NCBI RefSeq assembly: GCF_030464365.1
Contig: NZ_VCYI01000012.1
Span: forward strand, 29,326 to 93,325
Length of the DNA: 64,000 nucleotides
Direction of reading: 5' to 3'
Origin: Methanoculleus methanifontis
GTDB lineage: Archaea; Halobacteriota; Methanomicrobia; Methanomicrobiales; Methanoculleaceae
A model generated the notes under the pieces. That model did no database searches and was not told the origin of the DNA. It saw only the letters and a list, made by a program, of their open reading frames with translations. The translations under genes were made by a program, and so were the position numbers. Position 1 is the stretch's first letter, and each line of letters opens with the position of its first letter. Below are positions 25,406 through 33,940 of this stretch, piece after piece.

Positions 25406-25450
25406 GGGGAGAGGAACTGGATCGAGGCATAAAGAAGGTATCGGTGCGGG

Positions 25451-25795
25451 TTATTCCTCCTCGATATACCGTTTCAGGGCCGCGGCGTTGTTGTGGGTCT
25501 CGTCTCTCGCGGCGTAGAGGAGCGTGACGGTCTCCTCCACCGCCTCCTGCCTGAGCCGGGCGAGTTCTTCCTCTTTTCCCGCGAGTTCTGCCCGGTAGCG
25601 CCGGAGAAACTCCTCCCACTTCGCCGGGTCGTGCCCGAACCATCGCCGCAGTTCGCCCGACGGTGCGAGTTCCTTCTCCCACCGGTCGAGCGACGCCTTC
25701 TCTTTCGAGATGCCCCTCGGCCATATCCGGTCGACGAGAACCCGGGTGCCGTCGTCTTCTGAGGGTATCGCATAGATCCTCTTTATACGTATCAT
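25451..25795 (-). CDS. DUF488 family protein
   Basis: 114 residues with the typical DUF488 signature: RIYAIPSEDDGTRVLVDRIW, PRGISKEKASLDRWEKELAP, LRRWFGHDPAKWEEF and TLLYAARDETHNNAAALKRY. Function unknown. It is a stand-alone gene upstream of cooS on the same strand (45 nt gap). Confidence 0.9.
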   Translation of the reverse strand: MIRIKRIYAIPSEDDGTRVLVDRIWPRGISKEKASLDRWEKELAPSGELRRWFGHDPAKWEEFLRRYRAELAGKEEELARLRQEAVEETVTLLYAARDETHNNAAALKRYIEEE

Positions 25796-25855
25796 GGCCG
25801 GAGATACGGCGCCCTCTCATTTAACCTGTGGGGGTGAAGGGGCGGAGCGGGAAGT

Positions 25856-25875
25856 CCCCACCGTTCAGGGTGGGG
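25856..25875. repeat. Hairpin upstream of tnpB, candidate left end
   Basis: CCCCACC-GTTCAG-GGTGGGG, a 7-bp stem 81 nt before the tnpB ATG. It resembles the CCCCGCCC-TTCA hairpin at the gene's 3' end, in line with IS200/IS605-type subterminal hairpins. Confidence 0.55.
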
Positions 25876-25956
25876 ATGAAAGCGGAGCCGCCCTTCTTCA
25901 CGTTCACCCCGCACGGATCAAGTATATCTTATTTCAGATTAACTCTCTTGTTGTCC

Positions 25957-27195
25957 ATGCTCATTTCCTACAAGTATCGAGCATATCCAGATGCAATTAC
26001 CAGGACGCGGCTGAATACTGCACTCGATACCTGTCGGTGGCTCTACAACACCCTCCTCGAAGAGTGTACTACCGCACGAGAGGCCGGGGTCGCTCCGACG
26101 ATGCGAGGAATGCAGGCGCGGATCGTCACGCTAAAAGAGGAGAACCCGTTTCTGAAGGACGTGTACTCCAAAGTACTTCAGATGGTGAACTACACCCTCT
26201 GGAGTAACCTGCGTGCCCTGTCGCAGACAAAGAAGAAAGGGCGGAAGATCGGCAAACTCCGGTTCAAGAGCGCATCCCGGTACCGAACGCTCAACTATAA
26301 CCAGTCGGGGTTCAAGATCAACCGTGAATACAGCACGATCACTTTCTCAAAGATCGGAGCAATTCCGTTCAGAATGCACCGACCTTACTCAGGAGACGTG
26401 AAGGGTGTCTTGATCACCCGTTCCGGTGATAGATGGTATGTGATCGTTCAGGCAGAGCAGACAGTGTCTGCATCAAAGCGGGAAGGGCGTTCGGTTGGCA
26501 TTGATGTTGGTTTGAACTCGTTTGTAGTTGATAGCGACGGTACAGTGATTGAGAATCCTCGGTTCTATGAGCGCTCGCTTGACCGAATCAAGAAGTTACA
26601 GCAAAGCATTGCCCGGAAGAAGCGACTTTCGCAGAACTGGAAAAAGGCAAAATACAGGCTGGAGAAGGTTTATGAGCACATCACGAACCAGAAGAACGAT
26701 TTCCTGCACAAACTCTCCCGCCAGTACGTTGACACCTATGCAACGATCTGCGTTGAAGACCTGAATATCAAGTATCTCAAAGAGAAGGATAAATCTCGCG
26801 GGCTTCGCAGGAGTATTCACGATGCTTCATGGGGACGATTCTATTCTTACCTCGCGTACAAGGCTGAAAGTGCTGGTACGACCGTCATCCAGATCGATCC
26901 CCGCGACACGACACAGATGTGCTCGAACTGCGGAAGCATCGTGAAGAAAAGTCTCTCCGAGAGAGTCCACGAATGCCCATACTGTGGGTTTGTTGCCGAT
27001 AGAGATTACAATGCTGCGGTGAATATCCACCGCGTAGGGATGGAACAGCCCTTTGAGCCTGTGGAAATGCAGAGCATTTCCCAGCCAGGGAAATCTTCGA
27101 TTTCCCGTGCTGTGGAGATGATACCTCTACATCACATCTCTGTGATGCAAGTATTGTCCATGAAGCAGGAAGCCCCGCCCTTCAGGGCGGGGTAG
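25957..27195 (+). CDS. tnpB: TnpB, RNA-guided nuclease of an IS605/IS1341-type element
   Basis: 412 residues from ATG 25957 (MLISYKYRAYPDAI). Complete RuvC-like catalytic set: Asp in VGIDVGLNSFV, Glu in CVEDLNIKYL, and the final Asp in DRDYNAAVNI. The zinc finger CSNCG ... CPYCG lies between them. TnpB is a transposon-encoded nuclease guided by an omega RNA made from the element's 3' end. No tnpA accompanies it, so this is a solo (IS1341-like) copy needing a transposase in trans. The stop codon lies just after the 3' hairpin. Confidence 0.93.
   Translation: MLISYKYRAYPDAITRTRLNTALDTCRWLYNTLLEECTTAREAGVAPTMRGMQARIVTLKEENPFLKDVYSKVLQMVNYTLWSNLRALSQTKKKGRKIGKLRFKSASRYRTLNYNQSGFKINREYSTITFSKIGAIPFRMHRPYSGDVKGVLITRSGDRWYVIVQAEQTVSASKREGRSVGIDVGLNSFVVDSDGTVIENPRFYERSLDRIKKLQQSIARKKRLSQNWKKAKYRLEKVYEHITNQKNDFLHKLSRQYVDTYATICVEDLNIKYLKEKDKSRGLRRSIHDASWGRFYSYLAYKAESAGTTVIQIDPRDTTQMCSNCGSIVKKSLSERVHECPYCGFVADRDYNAAVNIHRVGMEQPFEPVEMQSISQPGKSSISRAVEMIPLHHISVMQVLSMKQEAPPFRAG
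27173..27192 (+). ncRNA. Right-end hairpin and probable 3' part of the omega RNA
   Basis: CCCCGCCC-TTCA-GGGCGGGG, a perfect 8-bp stem with a TTCA loop, overlapping the tnpB 3' coding end. In related elements this hairpin marks the right end and the guide-proximal end of the omega RNA. The flanking guide would begin around TAGTTCAC (27193 on). Confidence 0.6.
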
Positions 27196-27262
27196 TTCAC
27201 TCCTGTTCTCGGGGTGCACGGGGCAGGGAAGGTATAACTATGATGGAGATGAGTTCCCCGCC

Positions 27263-27706
27263 ATGAAGCCCAATGCAGTCCTTCTTGTGGCGCTCCTCGT
27301 CGTGAGCGCCGGTTCGCTTGCAGCGGGATGCACCCAGCCCGGCGGAGACGTCACCCCGACCGCCACGGAGACGGAAAACGATACAACGACGCCGACGTCC
27401 GCAACGGACGGCCCGGGTGTGACCTTCACCGTTGCCGCCGATAACCTGGCCTTTGATACGAGCACCATCACGGCGCCTGCGGGGGCGAACGTGACGATAA
27501 CCTTCGAGAACAGGGATGACGGGATCCCGCACAACATCGCGGTCTACACGAATGCCTCGGCGGTCGAGGAGATCTTCGTGGGCGAGACCATCACCGGCCC
27601 GGCCCAGGCGACCTACACCTTCACGGCGCCGGATGAGCCCGGTACCTACTTCTTCCGGTGCGACGTCCATCCACAGCAGATGACCGGCGACTTCATCGTG
27701 GAGTGA
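27263..27706 (+). CDS. Cupredoxin-domain lipoprotein
   Basis: 147 residues. A lipoprotein signal peptide (VVSAGSLAAGC, Cys23) is followed by a Thr-rich linker. The blue-copper domain runs from about residue 50: TFTVAADNLAFDTSTITAPA, ENRDDGIPHNIAVYT, and CDVHPQQMTGDFIVE. His (PHN), Cys, His and Met are all present in type-1 copper spacing. It is probably a membrane-anchored periplasm-side electron carrier or copper binder, unusual in a strict anaerobe. GGAGATGAG precedes ATG 27263. Confidence 0.88.
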   Translation: MKPNAVLLVALLVVSAGSLAAGCTQPGGDVTPTATETENDTTTPTSATDGPGVTFTVAADNLAFDTSTITAPAGANVTITFENRDDGIPHNIAVYTNASAVEEIFVGETITGPAQATYTFTAPDEPGTYFFRCDVHPQQMTGDFIVE

Positions 27707-27835
27707 TGGTTTTACAGGGCGTTCTCCCTCTTACCGCGTTCCGGGTGGGGTCTCTGCCCGGACCGGGGCTTCTGACGGCAGCGGCCCAAACGGGTGGGCA
27801 AGTTATAAGTAACATGTGCGTGATGCCCCCCTTCC

Positions 27836-28102
27836 ATGAGGTATATCACAGTCCTTCTGGCAGTGCTCCTCATCCTGGGCGCAGGCATACTGGCCGCGGG
27901 ATGCACAATGCCGGAGGGAGACGGCACCCAGCAGACCCCGATGGGAGAAGAGACTCCAATGGAGACCGAGACCCCGATGGAGATCGAGACTCCGATGGAA
28001 GAAGAGACGCCTCCAGGCATGGAAGAAGAGACGCCTCCAGGCATGGAAGAAGAGACCCTGATTGGAGGAGAAGCCCCCATGGGTGGTCAGGCAGAGTATT
28101 GA
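27836..28102 (+). CDS. Small low-complexity lipoprotein
   Basis: 88 residues: a lipobox signal peptide (ILGAGILAAGC), then only Glu/Thr/Pro/Met repeats such as ETPMETETPMEIETP and two copies of PPGMEEETPPGMEEE. There is no folded domain, so it looks like a tethered acidic tail. The signal peptide resembles that of the cupredoxin lipoprotein 130 nt upstream. A TATA-like TTATAAG at about 27803 indicates its own promoter. Confidence 0.7.
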   Translation: MRYITVLLAVLLILGAGILAAGCTMPEGDGTQQTPMGEETPMETETPMEIETPMEEETPPGMEEETPPGMEEETLIGGEAPMGGQAEY

Positions 28103-28219
28103 CGCGGTAAGACCATTGAACCGGCTGCATCGCGATGCAGCCCCCCCCACTTCTTTTTCTTACAGATTTCGTGGAAGAAGCGCGAAGGCACGTATCGGAC
28201 ACCGCCCCCGGCGCCGCAT

Positions 28220-28238
28220 AAAAAAAAAAGGTTAGGGT
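28220..28238 (-). terminator. Oligo-T terminator of the giant surface protein
   Basis: On the minus strand the stop is followed by CCCTAACC and ten T residues, then ATGCGG. It is nearly identical to the terminator of the surface gene ending at 19054. Confidence 0.65.
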
Positions 28239-31200
28239 TCAGCGCCTCTTCCTCGCCCAGAGGAAGAAGGCTAGCGGTGCAAGGAGGGGCGCGTAGACGA
28301 GCGGTGCCGCAGGTGTCGTCGTCGGCGCGGCAGTGGTCGGCTCCGTCGTTACGTCTTCGGTCGCGGTTACCGTGGCCGTGACGTTCGTCTCATCGGGTGT
28401 GGCGGTCGGCGTCACGGTCACGTTCTCCGGCGCCGCGGCGATGGCAAAGGTGGAGAATCCGGGGGTGGTTGCCCGGAAGCGGTACTTCCCGTTCTCTTCA
28501 TCGACGACCTCGGTCTCCAGGATCTGCCAGCCACCGTTGACGTAGCGCATGAGCCTGACGTCCTCCGGGAGCATGTCGTGCTCCTCGAGCCACTTCGCCG
28601 GGACGGTGAAGGTCAACGCCGCGCCGCTGATGTCGTTTTGGTTCACCCACGAGAGGGCGATCTCGATGTATTCGTAGGTGTTGCCGCCGGGAGGCTCCGC
28701 CTGGTTGGACAGCGCCGTCTCCTTCACGACCACCAGCATCTTCGGGATGTTGTTTGCAGCCGTGATAGCGACGCTGCCGATCGACGTGACGTCGATACCC
28801 GAGAAGGTGTGCGTCTCGCCGCTCTTCAGGTTCTCGCAGATCCCTGCGAAGAAGGTGGGGTCAGCGCTGCCGCCGCTGCTCGAGGCGCGTTTGGTCGACC
28901 CGGGTTTAGTCGGGGTCTGTGTGGGATCCGGTGTAGGGTCGGGCGTGGGGTCGGTCGCGGGCTCTGTCGTGATGGTGACCGCCGCCGTTCCCTCCATGCC
29001 ACCGGCACAGGCCTTCACGTCCGCAGACCCTTCCATGAACGCCGCGAAGAGGCCGGCCCGGTCGATCGTGCCGACATCATCGTCGGAACACGACCACCAG
29101 ACCCTGACCCAGTCCATTACGTCGTCGCACTGGTCGAATACGGTGGCCGTGAACTCCCGGGTTTCTCCGGGCGCGAGTGTGGCCGTGGCCGGTTCGACCT
29201 CGACACAGGCCGGGACCGGGAGCGAGGGCAGAACGGTCACGCAGGCGGAGCCACAGACTCCGTCAGCCGATGCGATGAGCCGCACCTCGCCGTCACAGAG
29301 CGCGGTGAAGATGCCGCACTCGTCGATGGTGCCGACGTTCTCATCGGTGCTCTCCCAGGTCACTTCGCCGTCCATCGGGTATCCGTGCCGGTCGAACGCG
29401 GTGAGCGTCAGGTTGTGGCCTGCGGGGATGTAGAAGTCGGACGGGCTGACCACGATCCGCGCAACCTCCGGCGACGCCGCAGACTGGACGGTCACCGTCG
29501 CAGGTTCGACCTCGTCGACCCCGTCGATCGTTGCGGTGACGGATGTGCTGCCTTCGCCTTGTGCGGTGAAGAGGCCGTTACCGGTGATCTCGCCGACACC
29601 CGGGTCGGCGCACGACCAGTCTATGATAGAGCCTGCATTATCCTGTTGACCATACACGGTGAACTGCCACTCGTCCTCGCAGTTCAGGATGATCACCGAC
29701 GGGGATATCGCGGCCCCCGAGCGATCGATGACCTCTACGTCCGCCGTCGTGGTGACGCCGCCTACCGATGCAGTGACGGTCGCCGTGCCGCAGCCAAGGG
29801 CGGAGAAGGCGCCGCTGCAGAGATCAATGGTGCCGACGTCCTCGTCGCTGCACTCCCAGTCGATCTCGACGTCCGACATCTCGCAGCCGTCCTGATCGAG
29901 GGCGGTCGCGGTGAACGTTGCGGTGTCGCCGGTGGCGAGCGTGATTGCCGCCGGGGTGACGACGATGCTGGAGAGAACCGGGCCGCCGCAGTTCACGGTG
30001 ACGGTTGCGGTTCCTTCGGCACCGTCTCCGCATGCGGTGATGGTCGCCGTGCCGCAATCAAGGGCGGTGAAGACGCCGCACTCATCGATGGTGCCGACGC
30101 TCTCATCGTTGCACTCCCAGGTGATCACGGCGTCCTCGACGATGTTGCCGAAGCGGTCGAACGCGACGGCTTCGAACTCCAGGTCGTTGCCGCTCTCAAG
30201 GCTGACCTCGGACGGCACGACCGCGATCTTCGCGAGCGCCGGCCATTCGTTGACGGTGATGGTTGCTTCCGCAGAGCAGTTTCCTGCCGTTGCGGTTACG
30301 GTCGCCGTGCCCGCGGCAAGGGCGGTGAAGCATCCGTCCTCATCGACAGTTCCGACGGCTTCGTTGCTGCATGCCCAGTCGATCTCACCGGCGGGCATGA
30401 CGTTGTCGTCCTGGTCGTAGCCCGTTACCATGAACCTCTGGACATCCTCGACGTCCAGGGTGGCTCCGGGCGGTGTGAGCGTGATCCTTGTCAGGACCGG
30501 CTCTTCCGGTTCATCTGCGTTAACGGTGACGGTCGCGGTTCCGGAGACATCTCCCGCCGACGCGGTGACGGTCGCGGTGCCTGAGGCAAGGGCGGAGAAG
30601 AGGCCGGTATCATCGACGGTTCCGATGGTCTCGTTGTCACATGACCAGGCGAACTCGACGCCGGTCATCTCAAGGCCGTTCTCGTCAAAGGCAATTGCCG
30701 CGAACTGTTCTGTGTCGCCGACATCCAGGGTGGCCGTGTCCGGTTCGACCTCGATGCGTTCGAGCACCGGTTCTTCGGGCTCATCAGCGGTGACGGTGAT
30801 GGTCGCGGTTTCGGAGAGGTCGCCCGCTGTTGCGGTGACGGTCGCGGTGCCCGCTGCATGGGCAGTGAAGAAGCCGCTGGACTCATTGATGGCTCCGACG
30901 GTCTCGTTGTCGCACGACCAGGTGACCGAAACGCCGGGCACTTCGCCACCGAACTGGTCACGGACGGTCGCTTCGAACGTCACCGTCTCGTTGACATCAA
31001 GCGTGGCCTCGGGCGGTTCGATCGTGATTTCAGTTGCGGCCGGTTCTTCATCCGTGACCGTGACGGTCGCGGTTCCGGTGATGTCTTCGGCGGTTGCAGT
31101 GATGGTCGCGGTGCCCGCGGCAAGAGCGGTGAAGATGCCGTCCGTGTCGATCTCGCCGACGGTCTCGTTGTCGCACGACCAGTTGAACGCAATGCCGGTC

Positions 31201-32639
31201 ATCTCTTCTTCGAACTGGTCAAGGGCAGTTGCCGCGAACTGCTGTGTGCCGTCGATCTCCAGGGTGACCGTTTCCGGTTCGACCTCGATGCTATCAAGCA
31301 CCGGTTCTTCGGGCTCATCAGCAGTGACGGTGACGGTCGCGGTTCCGGCGATGTCTTCGGCAGTTGCGGTGACGTCCGTCGTGCCCGCCGCATGGGCAGT
31401 GAAGAAGCCGGTGTCATCGATGGTTCCGACGGTCGTGTTGCTGCATGCCCAGGCGAACTCGGCGCCGGCCATCTCTTCTCCGAACTGGTCGAAGGCGGTC
31501 GCGGTGAACTGTTCGGTGCCGTCGATCTCCAGCGTGGCCGTGTCCGGTGTGACCGTGACACGATCGAGGATCGGTTCGACCGGTGCTCCCGGTTCGTAGA
31601 CGAATATGTAGAGGTTCGAGTCCGATTCACGGCCTCTCTGCCAGACGATCGTGTTTCCGCTGACGGCGGGGTAGAGATGTTCGTCATCTTTGTCTTCGGA
31701 CAGAACAACAGACATTTCTTTCTCGGCGGAGAGGTCGTACATGAAGATGCTCCGCGCCGGAACCCGCTTGTCCTCCCAGACGATGATGCTCCCGCTGATT
31801 GCCGGCGCAACCTGGTCGGCGCTGTCGGAGGTGATCCTCTGCTCCCCGCCGGACGGGTCGTCGAGATCGGTCATGTAGATGTCGGGGTTCCCGTGCCGGT
31901 TATCCTCCCAGGCTACGACGCTCCCGTAGAGCGAGGGCCAGGACTGAATCGCCGTGCCCGTGGATACTGCCCCTTTTATCTCGCCGTCATTGATGGAGTA
32001 ATACCGGATCCTCTCACCCGCCTCTTCGACCCAGGCGACGTACTTCTCCGAGAGTGCGGGCTTGAACTCGGTGTCGATGTCCCCTCCGGGGATCGTCATC
32101 TTCGCGTCGCACTCGATGACGTCTTTCACGCTGCCGGCGGCGATGTCGTAGAGGACGATGTTGGTATCGCCGCTGCTGTCGTCGTACCAGGCAACGTAGT
32201 TCCCGCGGACGATCGGCAGCCACTGCTTGCCCGTGTCGGTTGTGAGCTGTGTCTCAATGCCTGTAGAACGGTCATAGAGGTAGATGTCCCAGTTCCCGTG
32301 CCGATAGTCCTGCCAGACGATGTAGTTTCCCGAGATGGACGGCCTCTCCTGCGAGGCGGGGTCGTCGGTTATCCTCTCGCCGGTATAGGAAGAATACTGC
32401 ATACCCCGATATGGATCTGCCCTGAATTTGTCTACCGTCCCAAAGTAGATATCCTTGTTATCGTGCCTGTCGTCTTCCCAGACGATCAGGTTGCCGTCGA
32501 TATCAGGCCATTCCTGCGCTTCGTTGAAGGGAGAATAGAGATCCTCCCCCGGCGCAGGCTCTACCGCCGCAGCCGGCGGGATCAACAGTCCGATGGTGAC
32601 GACTGCGCACAATAGCACCAAATATGCATGTTTTTTCAT
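28239..32639 (-). CDS. Giant surface protein: beta-propeller, ten Ig-like repeats, C-terminal anchor
   Basis: 1466 residues from ATG 32639, preceded by CAAGGGGGAAAGAA. Signal peptide MKKHAYLVLLCAVVTIGLLI. Residues about 35-350 form a TolB/PD40-like propeller with repeating WEDDRHGNxDIY blades. About ten bacterial Ig-like (Big_2) repeats follow, each with a VTPDTATLEIDG start and an AAGTATVTAT end. After a Thr/Pro linker comes a PGF-pre-PGF-like module (VVVKETALSNQAEPPGGNTY) and a C-terminal membrane helix followed by RKRR. Probably a long cell-wall filament or adhesin. Confidence 0.85.
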   Translation of the reverse strand: MKKHAYLVLLCAVVTIGLLIPPAAAVEPAPGEDLYSPFNEAQEWPDIDGNLIVWEDDRHDNKDIYFGTVDKFRADPYRGMQYSSYTGERITDDPASQERPSISGNYIVWQDYRHGNWDIYLYDRSTGIETQLTTDTGKQWLPIVRGNYVAWYDDSSGDTNIVLYDIAAGSVKDVIECDAKMTIPGGDIDTEFKPALSEKYVAWVEEAGERIRYYSINDGEIKGAVSTGTAIQSWPSLYGSVVAWEDNRHGNPDIYMTDLDDPSGGEQRITSDSADQVAPAISGSIIVWEDKRVPARSIFMYDLSAEKEMSVVLSEDKDDEHLYPAVSGNTIVWQRGRESDSNLYIFVYEPGAPVEPILDRVTVTPDTATLEIDGTEQFTATAFDQFGEEMAGAEFAWACSNTTVGTIDDTGFFTAHAAGTTDVTATAEDIAGTATVTVTADEPEEPVLDSIEVEPETVTLEIDGTQQFAATALDQFEEEMTGIAFNWSCDNETVGEIDTDGIFTALAAGTATITATAEDITGTATVTVTDEEPAATEITIEPPEATLDVNETVTFEATVRDQFGGEVPGVSVTWSCDNETVGAINESSGFFTAHAAGTATVTATAGDLSETATITVTADEPEEPVLERIEVEPDTATLDVGDTEQFAAIAFDENGLEMTGVEFAWSCDNETIGTVDDTGLFSALASGTATVTASAGDVSGTATVTVNADEPEEPVLTRITLTPPGATLDVEDVQRFMVTGYDQDDNVMPAGEIDWACSNEAVGTVDEDGCFTALAAGTATVTATAGNCSAEATITVNEWPALAKIAVVPSEVSLESGNDLEFEAVAFDRFGNIVEDAVITWECNDESVGTIDECGVFTALDCGTATITACGDGAEGTATVTVNCGGPVLSSIVVTPAAITLATGDTATFTATALDQDGCEMSDVEIDWECSDEDVGTIDLCSGAFSALGCGTATVTASVGGVTTTADVEVIDRSGAAISPSVIILNCEDEWQFTVYGQQDNAGSIIDWSCADPGVGEITGNGLFTAQGEGSTSVTATIDGVDEVEPATVTVQSAASPEVARIVVSPSDFYIPAGHNLTLTAFDRHGYPMDGEVTWESTDENVGTIDECGIFTALCDGEVRLIASADGVCGSACVTVLPSLPVPACVEVEPATATLAPGETREFTATVFDQCDDVMDWVRVWWSCSDDDVGTIDRAGLFAAFMEGSADVKACAGGMEGTAAVTITTEPATDPTPDPTPDPTQTPTKPGSTKRASSSGGSADPTFFAGICENLKSGETHTFSGIDVTSIGSVAITAANNIPKMLVVVKETALSNQAEPPGGNTYEYIEIALSWVNQNDISGAALTFTVPAKWLEEHDMLPEDVRLMRYVNGGWQILETEVVDEENGKYRFRATTPGFSTFAIAAAPENVTVTPTATPDETNVTATVTATEDVTTEPTTAAPTTTPAAPLVYAPLLAPLAFFLWARKRR

Positions 32640-33936
32640 TTCTTTCCCCCTTGACAATCGCTCCCTGTCCGCGAGACGGCGGCGCAGACCTGCCGGTAGC
32701 GCAAACAGGCTGGCTAACGCAGGTGCTCGCCGGGGCGTCCGGCAGACGGAGAGCGAATTCCGATTTAAGACCCGGTCATATGGTAGCCGGTGAATGGGTG
32801 GATAGCGGTATAAATATATATCTTTTACGGTGATTTATTCTTAAATTTTTATAATAAAAACAGGGATCTCTTATGTGTCTATAGGGCCGCAGGGATGTTC
32901 TGGGAGGCCTGCCATGGGCCACCTTCTGCCGGAAGGTGGAGGGGCTGGTGGCCACATAGATTCTCCCCTGGACTGTTATGACCCCGAGTTTTTTATTATA
33001 ACTATCGCAGAAGGACCAGGTGCCCTGCCGGTCAGCGCATCGCGGCAAGGTCCCGCCGGTTCCCCAGCCGGGCGACCCACACCACGGCGTCGTCGCGGAT
33101 TTGTCGGGGCGTTCATGTAAGCAGCGGGCGGATGCATCGCGCCTGCCCGGCTCCTTTTCCCGGTCAAGGCGCGAGTGAGAGACGAAGTCGTTTTCATCCC
33201 GACAATATTTCCGGCAACGTCTGCAGAAATGCTGCTGATTTTCTGCGGAACTTTTCCCATACGGGTAAAATGGTTAGCATTCGACCGGAGCACACCCTAC
33301 CGGGGGGGAGATGAAGGTCGATCATAGCTTCTGTCGCAGGCCGTTCTGTTTACCAATCAAACCCTCAAGAAGTTGCATGTATTCATGCATCTACACTAAT
33401 GGTTGAATATCGCGAGCAAAGTATTATATGATATGAGTTCCATGCTGGAACTCAATACCTGGGGGGGAGTGATATTCGGCGCTATGCTCACCTGATGGAG
33501 TTTTGCTCGATCGATACGGTGTGTAAGCCTCCCTGGCATTCAGGCACAGGGTGCCGGTGGTTGAACAGTGTCTACCCTACAGAGGATGTCGGATGACGTC
33601 GATACGGCTGCAGGACATTGGGGATATCCCTCTCTGGACAAACAACGCGAAAAATCCGTCTGAGAGGGTGCGTGAAGAACCTCACCGGAGCGATCGGCTT
33701 TCCGGGGACCAGGAGGTGGTCTTCTCCGACGCCGTCAGCCGGAGCCGGAAACACCGGCTTACTACAAATGGTGAGGAGGCACTCACCGGCACCCTTGCAG
33801 CCTGCCCGTACCGCATCGGAGAGCATGGGTTCACATCCCTCGCCGAATGCGGGGTCCGGCATCTCACCCCATTCCGCCGGAACAGGTGCGCGGGAATAAT
33901 CAGACAACGGCTCAAGCAGCAGGTTCGTGATCGTGT
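32640..33936. other. Long intergenic region
   Basis: About 1.3 kb without a gene I can support. It holds AT-rich promoter-like DNA (AAGATATATATTTATACC on the minus strand near 32808-32825), an 8-bp hairpin CCACCTTC / GAAGGTGG at 32919-32939, a second hairpin at 33434-33454, and two G-runs (GGGGGGG near 33300 and 33462) like those before surface genes. A weak 348-nt frame is listed separately. Confidence 0.5.
33434..33454. repeat. 8-bp hairpin in the intergenic region
   Basis: TGAGTTCC-ATGCT-GGAACTCA, a perfect 8-bp stem, followed closely by CCTGGGGGGGAGTGA. Its role is unknown. Confidence 0.5.
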
Positions 33937-33940
33937 ATGA
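33592..33940 (+). CDS. Doubtful small open frame before the glycan cluster
   Basis: 115 codons from ATG 33592 (MTSIRLQDIGDIPLWTNN). No recognisable domain, many Arg residues and irregular composition. The only support is its ATGA overlap with the glycosyltransferase start and a weak GAGGATG upstream. Other frames here are also open, so it may be chance. Confidence 0.2.

Noticed and set aside
24008..25432. 474-codon frame opposite cooS
   Set aside because: Antisense shadow of a clearly recognised gene; composition is biased to Arg, Asp and Val and no domain is seen.
28578..32615. Several long plus-strand frames (including 668 and 585 codons) opposite the giant surface gene
   Set aside because: They mirror the repetitive Ig-like coding sequence and show the same internal periodicity. 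No start signals or motifs.
33311..33406. 31-codon frame after a G-run (MKVDHSFCRRPFC)
   Set aside because: Only the G-run resembles other leaders; the peptide has no feature and the surrounding DNA looks non-coding.
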